Below, in pieces: positions 1 to 7,841 of a stretch of DNA of 34,416 nt. Every line of letters begins with the position of its first letter. Positions within the stretch are counted from its first letter, which is position 1. Origin of the DNA: Candidatus Methanomethylophilaceae archaeon (lineage in GTDB: Archaea > Thermoplasmatota > Thermoplasmata > Methanomassiliicoccales > Methanomethylophilaceae). The DNA is taken from assembly GCA_017935945.1 (NCBI GenBank), contig JAGBGN010000056.1, positions 1-34,416 on the forward strand. Reading direction: 5' to 3'. Made by a program: the position numbers and the translations under genes. Under the pieces are notes generated by a model. The model was not told where the DNA came from, ran no database searches, and saw only the letters and a list, made by a program, of their open reading frames with translations.

Positions 1-411
1 GCCCTGCGCATGATGTTGGATGTGGCCATCCACAGTAAAGATGGACCTGTGAGTTTCAGGAATGTCTCGTCACGTCAGGGGATCTCGATGAAGTACATGG
101 AACAGATCGTCCCATTGCTTGTTGATGCTGGATTCCTAAAAGGGATTCGCGGTGCACAGGGAGGATATGTGCTTGTAGGGAAACCATCAGACTACACAGT
201 CAGCATGATTCTATGTGCGACAGAGGGATCCATAAGCCCGGCACCATGTCTGGATGGTGAATGTTCATGCAATTTGACCAGTCCCTGTCTGACCAAATCA
301 CTATGGAACCGCCTCAACATTGCGGTCAGGGAGGTTCTGGACAACACAACCCTGCAGGATCTCATAGATGATGTCGGTGCAACCGGCACCTTGACCATAG
401 ATGATGAATGA
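1..411 (+). CDS. Rrf2-family transcriptional regulator, 5' end cut by window
   Basis: Rrf2/IscR-type winged-helix regulators sense Fe-S, redox or cysteine status. The reading frame is open from base 1 (Ala-Leu-Arg before the first Met), and Rrf2 proteins normally begin about ten residues earlier, so the true start lies outside the window. Visible are the helix-turn-helix (VSSRQGISMKYMEQIVPLL), the typical wing GIRGAQGGYVL, and a C-terminal cysteine group (C-x4-C-x-C-x5-C) in the place where IscR binds its cluster. It converges on the cysteine/Fe-S operon metY-iscS-iscU-cysK, so it is a natural candidate regulator of that operon; this is inferred from position only. The family call is firm; the effector is unknown. 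Confidence 0.88.
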   Translation, partial: ALRMMLDVAIHSKDGPVSFRNVSSRQGISMKYMEQIVPLLVDAGFLKGIRGAQGGYVLVGKPSDYTVSMILCATEGSISPAPCLDGECSCNLTSPCLTKSLWNRLNIAVREVLDNTTLQDLIDDVGATGTLTIDDE

Positions 412-416
412 AGATA

Positions 417-439
417 CACCGGGAGGAGGATACCCGGTG
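417..439. terminator. Intergenic hairpin between Rrf2 gene and cysK
   Basis: A perfect 7-bp stem (CACCGGG, 417-423, with CCCGGTG, 433-439) with a 9-nt loop sits in the 36-bp gap between the two convergent genes, so it could end transcription from both sides. No long T-run follows, so its strength is uncertain. Confidence 0.5.
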
Positions 440-447
440 CTGTTTGA

Positions 448-1383
448 TCATCCAGTGGTGTTGAACATCGCGGACGAGAGATACCTCTCCCCAGTGTCCG
501 CCAAAAGGGCCACAATAGTCTTACCCTCGTTCTCGGGCCTCTTTGCAAGCTGGATCGCGGTCCACAGAGCAGCACCGGAGGATATGCCCACGAGGACCCC
601 CTCGGTACGTGCAATATTACGTCCGGTTTCGAAGGCATCCTCGTCTTTTACCCTGACGATTTCGTCATAAACATCCGTGTCAAGGACATCCGGAACGAAA
701 CCCGCACCTATGCCCTGGATCTTATGGGGTCCGGATCTGCCTTCGGACAGCACGGGCGATCCATCCGGTTCCACTGCTACGACCTGGATGTCGGGATTCT
801 TGGATTTCAGGTATTTGCCGACACCGGTGATGGTACCGCCTGTCCCCACACCTGACACGAACACATCCACAGTACCATCGGTATCATCCCATATCTCCGG
901 ACCTGTAGTCCCATAGTGCACACATGGATTCACCTCGTTGACGAACTGCCTAGGCTGGAAACTATCAGGAGTCATGGCTGCTATCTTCTCAGCCTCCTCG
1001 ATGGCACCCTTCATACCCTTGGATCCTTCGGTGAGAACCAGTTCTGCACCATACGCCTTCAGGATGTTCCTACGCTCGACACTCATCGTCTCGGGCATGG
1101 TCAGTATTATCCTGTAACCTTTAGCTGCAGCCACGGATGCCAATCCGATTCCGGTATTCCCTGATGTGGGCTCGATTATGACAGACCCCTGTTTCAGAAG
1201 ACCACGTTTCTCTGCATCATCTATCATGGCCTTGGCTATCCTGTCCTTCACACTACCTGCGGGGTTGAACAGCTCCAGTTTCACCAGGACCTTTGCCTTC
1301 AATCCGTTTTCCCTCTCGATCCTCTTCAACTCCAGCAGGGGCGTCTTCCCCACCAGTTCCGTTACGTTCTCATATACCCTCAT
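448..1383 (-). CDS. cysK: Cysteine synthase (O-acetylserine sulfhydrylase)
   Basis: This PLP enzyme makes cysteine from O-acetylserine (or a related activated serine) and sulfide in the cytoplasm. The 311-residue protein has the PLP lysine in NPAGSVKDR (K46), the substrate loop [11 protein letters not shown] and the phosphate loop [10 protein letters not shown], and matches the family's usual length. An ATG at 1389 overlaps the iscU stop, but GGAGG lies 7 nt before the ATG at 1383, so that start was chosen. It is the last gene of the metY-iscS-iscU-cysK operon. No serine acetyltransferase is visible in the window, so the physiological acceptor remains open. Confidence 0.93.
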   Translation of the reverse strand: MRVYENVTELVGKTPLLELKRIERENGLKAKVLVKLELFNPAGSVKDRIAKAMIDDAEKRGLLKQGSVIIEPTSGNTGIGLASVAAAKGYRIILTMPETMSVERRNILKAYGAELVLTEGSKGMKGAIEEAEKIAAMTPDSFQPRQFVNEVNPCVHYGTTGPEIWDDTDGTVDVFVSGVGTGGTITGVGKYLKSKNPDIQVVAVEPDGSPVLSEGRSGPHKIQGIGAGFVPDVLDTDVYDEIVRVKDEDAFETGRNIARTEGVLVGISSGAALWTAIQLAKRPENEGKTIVALLADTGERYLSSAMFNTTG

Positions 1384-1385
1384 AT

Positions 1386-1826
1386 TCATTCCTCCCCATC
1401 ATGCACATCTTTTTTCGGTCTCTTCAGACCATCTATCTTTATTCCGTTCCTCTCGGCATAGTCCCATAATGCCGCATGAACAGCCTCCTCTGCCAACAGG
1501 GAACAGTGGATCTTGACCTGTGGAAGTCCATCCAGAGCCTCCATCACCGCCTTGTTGGTGACCTTCAACGCCTCCTGGATCGTCTTTCCCTTCACCATCT
1601 CGGTCGCCATACTGCTGGTTGCCACCGCTGCTCCGCATCCGAATGTCTTGAACTTGCAATCCTTGATGATCTGGGTTTCATGGTCGATATCGAGGTATAT
1701 CCTCATGATGTCGCCACATTTTGCATTCCCCACTGTTCCGACACCATCTGCATCCTCGATCTCTCCCACGTTGCGTGGATTCGTGAAATGGTCAATCACC
1801 TTCTCACTGTACACTCCATCGTACAT
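1386..1826 (-). CDS. iscU: Fe-S cluster assembly scaffold IscU/NifU-N
   Basis: Scaffold on which IscS-derived sulfur and iron form [2Fe-2S] clusters before transfer. The 146-residue protein carries the three ligand cysteines of the family: C37 in NAKCGD, C64 in [12 protein letters not shown] and C108 in [10 protein letters not shown]. The C-terminal region resembles NifU-N/IscU without the Nfu extension. The start at 1826 is 4 bases after the iscS stop and its ribosome site (AAGGAG) lies inside the end of iscS, so translation is probably coupled. It overlaps the region just before cysK. Confidence 0.93.
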   Translation of the reverse strand: MYDGVYSEKVIDHFTNPRNVGEIEDADGVGTVGNAKCGDIMRIYLDIDHETQIIKDCKFKTFGCGAAVATSSMATEMVKGKTIQEALKVTNKAVMEALDGLPQVKIHCSLLAEEAVHAALWDYAERNGIKIDGLKRPKKDVHDGEE

Positions 1827-1830
1827 TCCG

Positions 1831-3027
1831 TCATCCCTTCTCCTTCACTTCATTCCTTAGATAGTCCTCATACAGAGGCGACATGGCCCTCAGCCTTCCA
1901 ACGACCTCTTTTAGTACTTCCACTGTGTGATCAATCTCCTCCATTGTGTTCTCCGATGAAACCGTGAACCTGAGCGATCCATGCGCAGTAGCATGGTCCA
2001 GACCTATCGCCAACAACACATGGGATGGATCCAATGACCCGGAAGCGCAAGCGGATCCGGTAGACACACAGATTCCTTTCATGGCCATGGACATCAATAG
2101 TGATTCACCTTCCACGAATGCGAAACTGATGTTCGCATTACCTGGAAGCCTGGAAGTTGGATGTCCGTTCAGCTTTGTGTACGGGATCTCATCGAGGACC
2201 CTCGATACGAGGTGATCCCTCAACATCCTCTCATGTTCCGAGTTCTCCCTCATGCTTATGCTGGCCAACTCCGCTGCTTTCCCGAATCCGACCACGCCGG
2301 GCACATTGGTCGTACCTCCACGGATACCGCGTTCCTGCTCTCCACCGTGTATGAGCGGATCGAGACGGATCCCTTTCCTTACGTAGAGGAACCCGACCCC
2401 TTTGGGTCCACCCAACTTGTGCGCGCTGGCGCTCAGGAGATCTATGTTATCCCTAGTGACGTTGAGATCTATCTGTCCGTAAGCCTGCACAGCATCCGTA
2501 TGGAACAGCACACCATGCTCGTGGGCAATCTTACCTATCTCCTGAATCGGTTGAATTGACCCGATCTCATTGTTGGCTGTCATCACCGAGATGATTGCAG
2601 TGTCCGACCGTATGCTATCCTCCACCACAGCAGGATCTATGAGTCCATCCTTGTCTACTGGTAGATATGTCACATCCACCCCCATGGATCTCAGATAGGA
2701 GCATGTGTTCAGGATGGCGTGATGCTCGATGGAGGACACGATCACATGATTCCCACGGGAATGTGGACCGAGTACCACAGATTTCAACGCCCAACTATCG
2801 GATTCCGAACCTCCTGATGTGAAGTATATCTCCGATGGATCCGCCGCGATCAATGATGCGACCGATTCCCTAGCATGTGCGACAGCATCCCTGGGTGCCT
2901 TACCCATCGGATGTATACTGGCCGGATTCCCATACCCCTCTGTGAGGAAGGGCATCATCGCATCCAGCACCCCTTTGCGAAGGGGGGTTGTTGATGCGTT
3001 GTCAAGGTAGATTGTCCCTGCTGTCAT
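1831..3027 (-). CDS. iscS: Cysteine desulfurase IscS/NifS
   Basis: PLP-dependent cysteine desulfurase supplying persulfide sulfur to IscU. The N-terminal IYLDNASTTPL, HTDAVQAYG, the PLP lysine in SASAHKLGGPKG (K204) and the catalytic cysteine in STGSACASGSLD (C327) are all present. The short active-site loop is typical of the NifS/IscS group that partners with IscU. The frame can be extended to a GTG at 3051, but GAAGG stands 7 nt before the ATG at 3027, which gives a 398-residue protein starting just before the conserved IYLDNA. It follows metY closely (stop at 3053). Confidence 0.93.
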   Translation of the reverse strand: MTAGTIYLDNASTTPLRKGVLDAMMPFLTEGYGNPASIHPMGKAPRDAVAHARESVASLIAADPSEIYFTSGGSESDSWALKSVVLGPHSRGNHVIVSSIEHHAILNTCSYLRSMGVDVTYLPVDKDGLIDPAVVEDSIRSDTAIISVMTANNEIGSIQPIQEIGKIAHEHGVLFHTDAVQAYGQIDLNVTRDNIDLLSASAHKLGGPKGVGFLYVRKGIRLDPLIHGGEQERGIRGGTTNVPGVVGFGKAAELASISMRENSEHERMLRDHLVSRVLDEIPYTKLNGHPTSRLPGNANISFAFVEGESLLMSMAMKGICVSTGSACASGSLDPSHVLLAIGLDHATAHGSLRFTVSSENTMEEIDHTVEVLKEVVGRLRAMSPLYEDYLRNEVKEKG

Positions 3028-3052
3028 CTCCATACCTTCACTAATCAGCACC

Positions 3053-4366
3053 TCAGATTCTCCCGAATGCCTGATCCAGATCGGCTATGATGTCGTCTAT
3101 GTGCTCGGTACCCACCGACAATCTCACCGTCGATCCGGTGATTCCCTGATCCTCAAGCTCCCCATCTGTGAGCTGGGAGTGTGTGGTACTGCGTGGGTGA
3201 ATCACAAGGGACTTCACATCAGCGACATTCGCCAGAAGGGAGAACAACTGCAGACTGTCTATGAACTTCTTCGTTGTCTCCTCGTCAGCATCGAGTTCGA
3301 ATGTGAATATCGATCCAGCACCCTCGGGGAAGTACCTCTTGTAGTTCTCATGACTGGGGTGGTTCTCGAGTGACGGATGACTGACACCCCTAACCTTCGG
3401 ATGGTTCTTCAGGTAATCGACCACTGCAAGTGCATTGCTCACATGCCTCTCCAGACGGAGGGATAGTGTCTCGAGGCCCTGCAGCAACACGAATGCCGTT
3501 ACCGGTGAGATGCTCGCACCTGTATCACGGAGAAGCACAGCCCTTATCCTCGTCACGAAGGCGGTATTTCCGAGAGCGTCATAGAATGAGATTCCATGAT
3601 AGCTTGCATCTGGCTCCGAGAGTCCTGGGAACTTCCCGTTACCCCAATCAAACCCATCTCCCTCAACTATGACTCCTCCGAGAACGGTTCCGTGCCCACC
3701 GATGAACTTAGTTGCAGACTCCACCACCACATCTGCTCCATGCTCGAGGGGCCTCAACAGATACGGACTCGCGAATGTGTTGTCCACGATAAGGGGTATA
3801 CCATACTTGTGAGCAATTTCAGATAGACTTTCCAGATCGGCGACATCCGAATTCGGGTTACCCAGAGTCTCGACGAAGAGCGCCTTCGTACTCTCATCGA
3901 TGGCGGATTCAACCTCTGCAAAATCATCCGGATCCACAAAGGTTGTATCAATCCCGTATGAGCGCAGAGTATGCTCGAACAGATTGTATGTTCCACCATA
4001 GATCTTCTTGGAGGAGACTATGTTGTCCCCTGCCTTGGTGATGTTTAGAATGGCGTACGTGATAGCAGCCGCACCTGATGCAACTGCCAATGCAGCGGTA
4101 CCCCCCTCAAGTGCGGCGATACGTTTCTCGAATACATCCTGCGTTGAGTTGGTGAGACGTCCATAGATGTTTCCTGCATCCCTGAGTCCGAACCTGTCAG
4201 CTGCATGCTGCGAGTCCTTGAACACATAGGATGTGGTCAGGTATATCGGGACCGCCCGTGAATCCGTGGCCGGATCAGGATTCTCCTGACCTACATGGAG
4301 CTGCAATGTCTCGAATCTCTTCCCATCCACGTTGTTCGGCCCTTTTGGAATGTTATCGTGTGTCAT
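3053..4366 (-). CDS. metY: O-acetylhomoserine sulfhydrylase (Cys/Met metabolism PLP enzyme)
   Basis: Makes homocysteine from O-acetylhomoserine and sulfide. The 437-residue length, the start region RFETLQLHVGQENPDPATDSRAVPIYLTTSYVF and the PLP lysine in SATKFIGGHGT (K220) are characteristic of the MetY branch rather than cystathionine gamma-synthase, which is shorter. It leads the operon, with a TATA-like box upstream. Grouping with iscS, iscU and cysK suggests joint control of sulfide assimilation and Fe-S assembly. Some family members act as O-acetylserine sulfhydrylases, so the exact acceptor is not settled. Confidence 0.9.
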   Translation of the reverse strand: MTHDNIPKGPNNVDGKRFETLQLHVGQENPDPATDSRAVPIYLTTSYVFKDSQHAADRFGLRDAGNIYGRLTNSTQDVFEKRIAALEGGTAALAVASGAAAITYAILNITKAGDNIVSSKKIYGGTYNLFEHTLRSYGIDTTFVDPDDFAEVESAIDESTKALFVETLGNPNSDVADLESLSEIAHKYGIPLIVDNTFASPYLLRPLEHGADVVVESATKFIGGHGTVLGGVIVEGDGFDWGNGKFPGLSEPDASYHGISFYDALGNTAFVTRIRAVLLRDTGASISPVTAFVLLQGLETLSLRLERHVSNALAVVDYLKNHPKVRGVSHPSLENHPSHENYKRYFPEGAGSIFTFELDADEETTKKFIDSLQLFSLLANVADVKSLVIHPRSTTHSQLTDGELEDQGITGSTVRLSVGTEHIDDIIADLDQAFGRI

Positions 4367-4410
4367 ATTGATCGAATCCGTCTTTCGACAAAAACTAAAC
4401 TATCGTTGAA

Positions 4411-4420
4411 TTATTTAAAA
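4411..4420 (-). promoter_or_regulatory. Probable TATA box of metY operon
   Basis: On the minus strand TTTTAAATAA lies about 45 nt before the metY start, placing transcription start near 4385. The rest of 4421-4720 is very AT-rich, holds no credible gene and shows no other structure I can support. Confidence 0.5.
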
Positions 4421-4726
4421 CCTATCACATAGTAGGAATTAACACTAGTAATTAATTATATTGAATATGTCATTTAACAATAATAATATGTAAAAAACAA
4501 CCTAAATGCAGCATTCAGAACATGGATACCAAGTCGAATATCAACAAATCTCGATGGATCCCGTCCAGAGTATCGACTGAATATTATCTGCCAATTTTCA
4601 CGGATCAAAAAAAATTATCATATATTATTTGAAACTACCATGGAACTTGTCACAATGGACAAAATTCCCCGAATAAGATACGTATGACAAAATCGGGTAA
4701 GAATGGAACTTATATTGAGTATGAGG

Positions 4727-4800
4727 CGGGCCCGTCGGGATTCGAACCCGAGTCCGAGGCTCCGGAGGCCCCTATGCTATCCAAGCTATACTACGGGCCC
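4727..4800 (-). tRNA. tRNA-Arg, anticodon CCG
   Basis: The minus strand folds with a perfect 7-bp acceptor (GGGCCCG/CGGGCCC), a T arm TCGGG-TTCGAAT-CCCGA, and an anticodon arm GGGGC-CTCCGGA-GCCTC with U33 and anticodon CCG (reads CGG). Discriminator G; only CC of the CCA follows in the genome. The D stem is weak (several non-Watson-Crick pairs), which lowers confidence slightly. Confidence 0.9.
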
Positions 4801-4846
4801 AGTTCAGAATTGGTGTTTGATAAGTAAGGTATGGGGAAGGTATTTT

Positions 4847-4901
4847 GCCGGGGCCAGATACGCCCCGGCGATCCTGAGCCTCCAAGTGAGAGGGAGGAGG
4901 C
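4847..4901 (-). terminator. Double hairpin after rps27ae
   Basis: Two stem-loops follow rps27ae on the minus strand: GCCTCC/GGAGGC (4878-4883 with 4896-4901, 12-nt loop) and a perfect 8-bp GCCGGGGC/GCCCCGGC (4847-4854 with 4862-4869, 7-nt loop). They most likely end the rpoE-to-rps27ae transcript. They also lie upstream of tRNA-Arg. Confidence 0.55.
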
Positions 4902-4919
4902 TGAATGAAGATTACCTTC

Positions 4920-5102
4920 TCACTCTTTCTTGAACTCGGTGTATCCGCAGCATCCACAGGAAACACGGTCCTTGTGGGTTGCCATGAAAACTCCGGGTCC
5001 GCACTTGGGGCAGACGGGCTTGGTCCTGGTGACCTTGTCGCCGTCAACCTGGTATGCATCTTTCTTTGCGACTGCCTTCTTAGGTGCTGCTGCCTTTGCC
5101 AT
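4920..5102 (-). CDS. rps27ae: 30S ribosomal protein S27ae
   Basis: Small basic zinc-ribbon protein of the archaeal 30S subunit. The 60-residue protein has a Lys/Ala-rich N-terminus and the two cysteine knuckles CPKCGPGVFM and CGCCGYTEF. A GTG at 5111 overlaps the rps24e stop, but GAGGAG lies 8 nt before the ATG at 5102, so the start MAKAAAP was chosen. It is the last gene of the rpoE-spt4-kinase-rps24e-rps27ae operon, an arrangement common in archaea. Confidence 0.95.
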   Translation of the reverse strand: MAKAAAPKKAVAKKDAYQVDGDKVTRTKPVCPKCGPGVFMATHKDRVSCGCCGYTEFKKE

Positions 5103-5107
5103 TAAAA

Positions 5108-5431
5108 TCACTCCTCTGCGGGTGCGTCCTCTGCGGGCTCGGGCTTGTCTGCCTCGATTCCGTTCCTCTTCAGGAGGTACTCCCTGTCGAACTCGAGTGC
5201 TGCCTCTTTGTTCTCGTAGACCTTGGCGTATCCCTTGGACATGCCCTTTCCATAGACGGACTCGATGTTGTCGACGACGACGCAGTCCCTCTTGGATTTC
5301 ATCTCCTTTGCGACTGCCTCTGCGACTGCGTTCCTTCCGGGGGTGGACTCGCCGTTGTGGTCCAGGGTGAAGTAAACCTCGACCCTCTTCTGGAGAGGGT
5401 TCTCTTTCTGCTGTGTGATTTCCATCTTCAT
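5108..5431 (-). CDS. rps24e: 30S ribosomal protein S24e
   Basis: Archaeal/eukaryotic small-subunit protein. The 107-residue protein begins MKMEITQQKENPLQKRVEV and contains TPGRNAVAEAVAKE and VYGKGMSKGYAKVY, typical of S24e. The C-terminus is acidic and Pro/Ala/Glu-rich. The ATG at 5431 overlaps the previous gene's stop (ATGA) and has GGAGG 7 nt upstream. Longer frames reaching 5521 only read through the upstream gene. Confidence 0.95.
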   Translation of the reverse strand: MKMEITQQKENPLQKRVEVYFTLDHNGESTPGRNAVAEAVAKEMKSKRDCVVVDNIESVYGKGMSKGYAKVYENKEAALEFDREYLLKRNGIEADKPEPAEDAPAEE

Positions 5432-5931
5432 TCTATTTCCTCCAATAGTGCCATGAGTCCCATGGCTTTCTCCTTGATGGCTGCGTCGACCTTGACGAGC
5501 ATCATGCATTTGCCGGGCCAACCGTAGACCACATCCGTGCCGTCCGGTGACATGAGGATACAGGGCAACAGGGCCAGATCCTCCTCGCCGTCGACAAGCA
5601 GCAATCCACCTGTCCCGCCAATGCTCGCACGGATGGCATCCGACATCGCTGCCGTTATCATCCCTGCGGGGTTGACGACCTCAATCTTCTCCTCGTCCTG
5701 GACGAGTTTGGCGAACTCGGTCATCTCACGGCGCTCAGTCCTCCCGTCGTACACCGACAGCGAGGGCATGAAGCCGTGTTTCCTGAACGTCAGGGATACC
5801 ACGTCCCCGACGGTCACCAAAGATGTTTCGACGACGTAGGAGTCCAGCTCCCCGTCGTACATCTCCCTTCCGATTGGTTCCTTGAATGCGTCCCTCGATT
5901 CCTCGGGGAGACGCAGGTCCCTCTCGAACAT
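5428..5931 (-). CDS. GTP-dependent dephospho-CoA kinase (DUF359)
   Basis: Archaeal enzyme for the last step of CoA synthesis, phosphorylating dephospho-CoA with GTP; it is unrelated to bacterial CoaE. The 167-residue protein has the family pattern: an N-terminal LP..R..FK.PIG, VTVGDVVSLTFRKHG, then PSLSVYDGRTERREM, and a Gly-rich GGTGGLLLVDGEEDLALLP segment. Its location between spt4 and rps24e is the same as in many archaea, which supports the call. It is coupled to rps24e by an ATGA overlap. Confidence 0.87.
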   Translation of the reverse strand: MFERDLRLPEESRDAFKEPIGREMYDGELDSYVVETSLVTVGDVVSLTFRKHGFMPSLSVYDGRTERREMTEFAKLVQDEEKIEVVNPAGMITAAMSDAIRASIGGTGGLLLVDGEEDLALLPCILMSPDGTDVVYGWPGKCMMLVKVDAAIKEKAMGLMALLEEIE

Positions 5932-5936
5932 CCTGA

Positions 5937-6128
5937 TCAGCGTACCTTGAGGGCGTACTTTCCGTTGTCGGAAATACCCATCCTCTTCGCGATCTCGGAC
6001 TTCTCGAAGTCCATGACCGCAAGGTATCCCTGCCAGTCCTTGGATGTCTGACCGCCACAGCGGGGACAGACATCATCCTCGGAGATGAAGCTGCAATCCT
6101 TGCATGCCTTGAGCACGGGTCCGGCCAT
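5937..6128 (-). CDS. spt4: Transcription elongation factor Spt4 (RpoE'')
   Basis: Small zinc-finger protein that pairs with Spt5 on RNA polymerase to promote processive elongation. The 63-residue protein has CKDC near the N-terminus and CPRCGG, followed by SKDWQGYLAVMDFEKSEIAKRMGI and NGKYALKVR, all typical of archaeal Spt4. The start ATG at 6128 overlaps the rpoE stop (TGATG); a GTG one codon earlier is also possible. Confidence 0.93.
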   Translation of the reverse strand: MAGPVLKACKDCSFISEDDVCPRCGGQTSKDWQGYLAVMDFEKSEIAKRMGISDNGKYALKVR

Positions 6129-6697
6129 CACTCATCACCTGCCTCGTTCCTCTTCCTTGCATCCTCCTCGAGCCACTGGAGCTTTCCGAGTCCGGGCTGA
6201 CGCATGGTGAGTCCGATTTTGCTGTCCTGGGGATTCTTCTCGTTGAGGTCAATACTGACGACCCTCGCCTTGACGATATCTCCGACAGCAAGGTGCCTTC
6301 CGCTGTCCTTTCCGACAAGCCTCTGGTTGGCCTCGTCGATGTCGACGCGGTCATCCATGACCTGACTGATATGCAGGAGCCCGTCGAGGGGACCGAATCT
6401 GACGAATGCTCCGAACTTGAGTACCTCAACCACCACTCCGATGATGATCTCGTTCTCCCTGGGCTTGAATACTACCTGGTCGAACACAACGGGCTGGTAT
6501 ACCGATCCGTCTCCGTGGACGATACGTCCCGGACCATCGGTCCTGACGTTCTTCACAAGGACGGTGAACATCTTGTCCTCTCCGAATCTGCCCTCGTAGG
6601 CATCCTGGGTGAGGTTCTCGATTATGTTGTCGATGTCGTCCTTGAGATCGGCGGGTCTTATGGGTACGGTCCTTCTGACCTCTGTAAGCATATACAT
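6128..6697 (-). CDS. rpoE: DNA-directed RNA polymerase subunit E' (Rpb7)
   Basis: Stalk subunit that, with RpoF, contacts nascent RNA and helps open the promoter. The 189-residue protein has the N-terminal tip domain (about 1-80) and an S1 RNA-binding domain (about 82-175) with GVVVEVLKFGAFVRFGPLDGLLHISQV and KIGLTMRQPGLG. GAGAGG stands 7 nt before the ATG at 6697. It heads the operon that ends with rps27ae. Confidence 0.95.
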   Translation of the reverse strand: MYMLTEVRRTVPIRPADLKDDIDNIIENLTQDAYEGRFGEDKMFTVLVKNVRTDGPGRIVHGDGSVYQPVVFDQVVFKPRENEIIIGVVVEVLKFGAFVRFGPLDGLLHISQVMDDRVDIDEANQRLVGKDSGRHLAVGDIVKARVVSIDLNEKNPQDSKIGLTMRQPGLGKLQWLEEDARKRNEAGDE

Positions 6698-6732
6698 GGT
6701 AGGTCCTCTCAGACTGATGCATTAGGCAGGTT

Positions 6733-6742
6733 GTATATAAAA
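6733..6742 (-). promoter_or_regulatory. TATA box of rpoE operon
   Basis: TTTTATATAC on the minus strand lies about 40 nt before the rpoE start, putting transcription start near 6710. The spacing leaves a short leader that includes the GAGAGG ribosome site. Confidence 0.6.
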
Positions 6743-6791
6743 TTGAGTGAACGGAACGCGTGCGCATTCTATTATTATAATAGGTTTGGAA

Positions 6792-6811
6792 GGAGGGGAT
6801 GGAACCCCTCC
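6792..6811 (-). terminator. Terminator after ppa
   Basis: Perfect 7-bp stem GGAGGGG/CCCCTCC with a 6-nt loop, 5 bases past the ppa stop. On the minus strand it is followed by an AT-rich tract (CCTATTATAATAATAG), as expected for termination before the rpoE promoter. Confidence 0.6.
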
Positions 6812-6815
6812 GGGA

Positions 6816-7346
6816 TCACATGTCGGGGAACTCCTCGTCGTACCTCTCCATGCAGACCTTGATCATGGCCTTGGCCTCGTCTGCATCCAGCATCTCCTTG
6901 GCCTCGGTGACCTTGCCCTCGAGTGCCTTGTAGACGGAGAAGAAGTGCCTGATCTCGTCGGTGAGGTGCTGGGGGAGCTGGGTGATGCTGGTGAAGTCCC
7001 TGAAGAAGCGGTCTTTGGTGGGGACTGCGATGACCTTGTCGTCCTGGTCGCCACCGTCGATCATCTTGAGGAGACCGATGGGTGTGCACTCCACGAGGAC
7101 GTTGGGGAGGAGGTCCTCGGAGCAGAGCAGGAGGATGTCGAGGGGGTCGCCGTCGAAGGCGTATGTCCTGGGGATGTATCCGTATGCCCAGGGGTATGCG
7201 ACAGAGGTAGAAAGGATCCTGTCGAGTGCCAGCATACCGGTCTCCTCGTCGATCTCGTACTTGACCTTAGATCCCTTGGGGATCTCAAGGACTGCGGTGA
7301 ACTTCTCGGGTGTAACCCTGTCTTTGGAAAGGTCGTGCATAATCAT
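6816..7346 (-). CDS. ppa: Inorganic pyrophosphatase, family I
   Basis: Soluble Mg2+-dependent enzyme hydrolysing pyrophosphate to drive biosynthesis. The 176-residue length and the signature FDGDPLDILLL (metal-binding Asp residues) with upstream YPWAYGYIPRTY and downstream GGDQDDKVIAVP identify family I. GTGAT, matching the distal part of the archaeal Shine-Dalgarno, is 3 nt before the ATG at 7346; an ATG two codons later is an alternative. It stands alone between two terminator/promoter regions. Confidence 0.95.
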   Translation of the reverse strand: MIMHDLSKDRVTPEKFTAVLEIPKGSKVKYEIDEETGMLALDRILSTSVAYPWAYGYIPRTYAFDGDPLDILLLCSEDLLPNVLVECTPIGLLKMIDGGDQDDKVIAVPTKDRFFRDFTSITQLPQHLTDEIRHFFSVYKALEGKVTEAKEMLDADEAKAMIKVCMERYDEEFPDM

Positions 7347-7382
7347 GCTATCACTGCCGACCCCCTACGTACCGCCCGTATT

Positions 7383-7841
7383 TCATACGAACGGTCCCGG
7401 GAACACGCCCGCGCGTACAGCGGCCCCTTCCAATGACTCATCCTGCACGACCTTGGAGCACACCACGGAACGGAGACGAGGCACCATGTCGGCATCCGCA
7501 TATCCGGCACCGAACGTCAGTACCGGGTTCATGACCTGGGAACCGGAGACCTCCCCCGCCAATGTGGAACCCACATCGCATGTCAGCGAGAGGATGATGT
7601 CGTGGTCGGCGACGCCGTCCAAGCCGGAAGCGACCTTCGGTACCAGACATGAGGCGGAGGTGTGTGCGGTCCCGACGACGTCGACACCGTCCCCACGGAG
7701 CCTCTCGGCCAGTCTGCCTGCAGCCTCGGAACCACCGAGTCCGCACAGTCTGGCACATGTGTTGCAGGTCCATATCAGGACCCTCTTCCCCTCGAGGTCG
7801 GCGAGGAGGTCCGCGTACTCCCGGTCACGAGCCATCAGCAT
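7383..7841 (-). CDS. MetV-like Cys-rich protein (methylene-THF reductase C-terminal type)
   Basis: The 152-residue protein resembles the stand-alone MTHFR C-terminal/MetV family: CNTCARLCGLGG near residue 27, a middle SASCLVPK, SLTCDVGS and a hydrophobic NPVLTFGAGY. Family members usually accompany MetF or corrinoid methyl-transfer proteins and may carry an Fe-S or zinc site; here no MetF is visible. GGAGG lies 6 nt before the ATG at 7841 (another ATG at 7844 overlaps the preceding stop), so it is translationally coupled to the hydantoinase-like gene. The family call is from pattern recognition and the function is open. Confidence 0.55.
   Translation of the reverse strand: MLMARDREYADLLADLEGKRVLIWTCNTCARLCGLGGSEAAGRLAERLRGDGVDVVGTAHTSASCLVPKVASGLDGVADHDIILSLTCDVGSTLAGEVSGSQVMNPVLTFGAGYADADMVPRLRSVVCSKVVQDESLEGAAVRAGVFPGPFV

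Noticed and set aside
4421-4720. Small gene or RNA in the AT-rich gap before tRNA-Arg
   Set aside because: No open frame with a ribosome site and no stable fold were seen; it reads as ordinary promoter/intergenic DNA.
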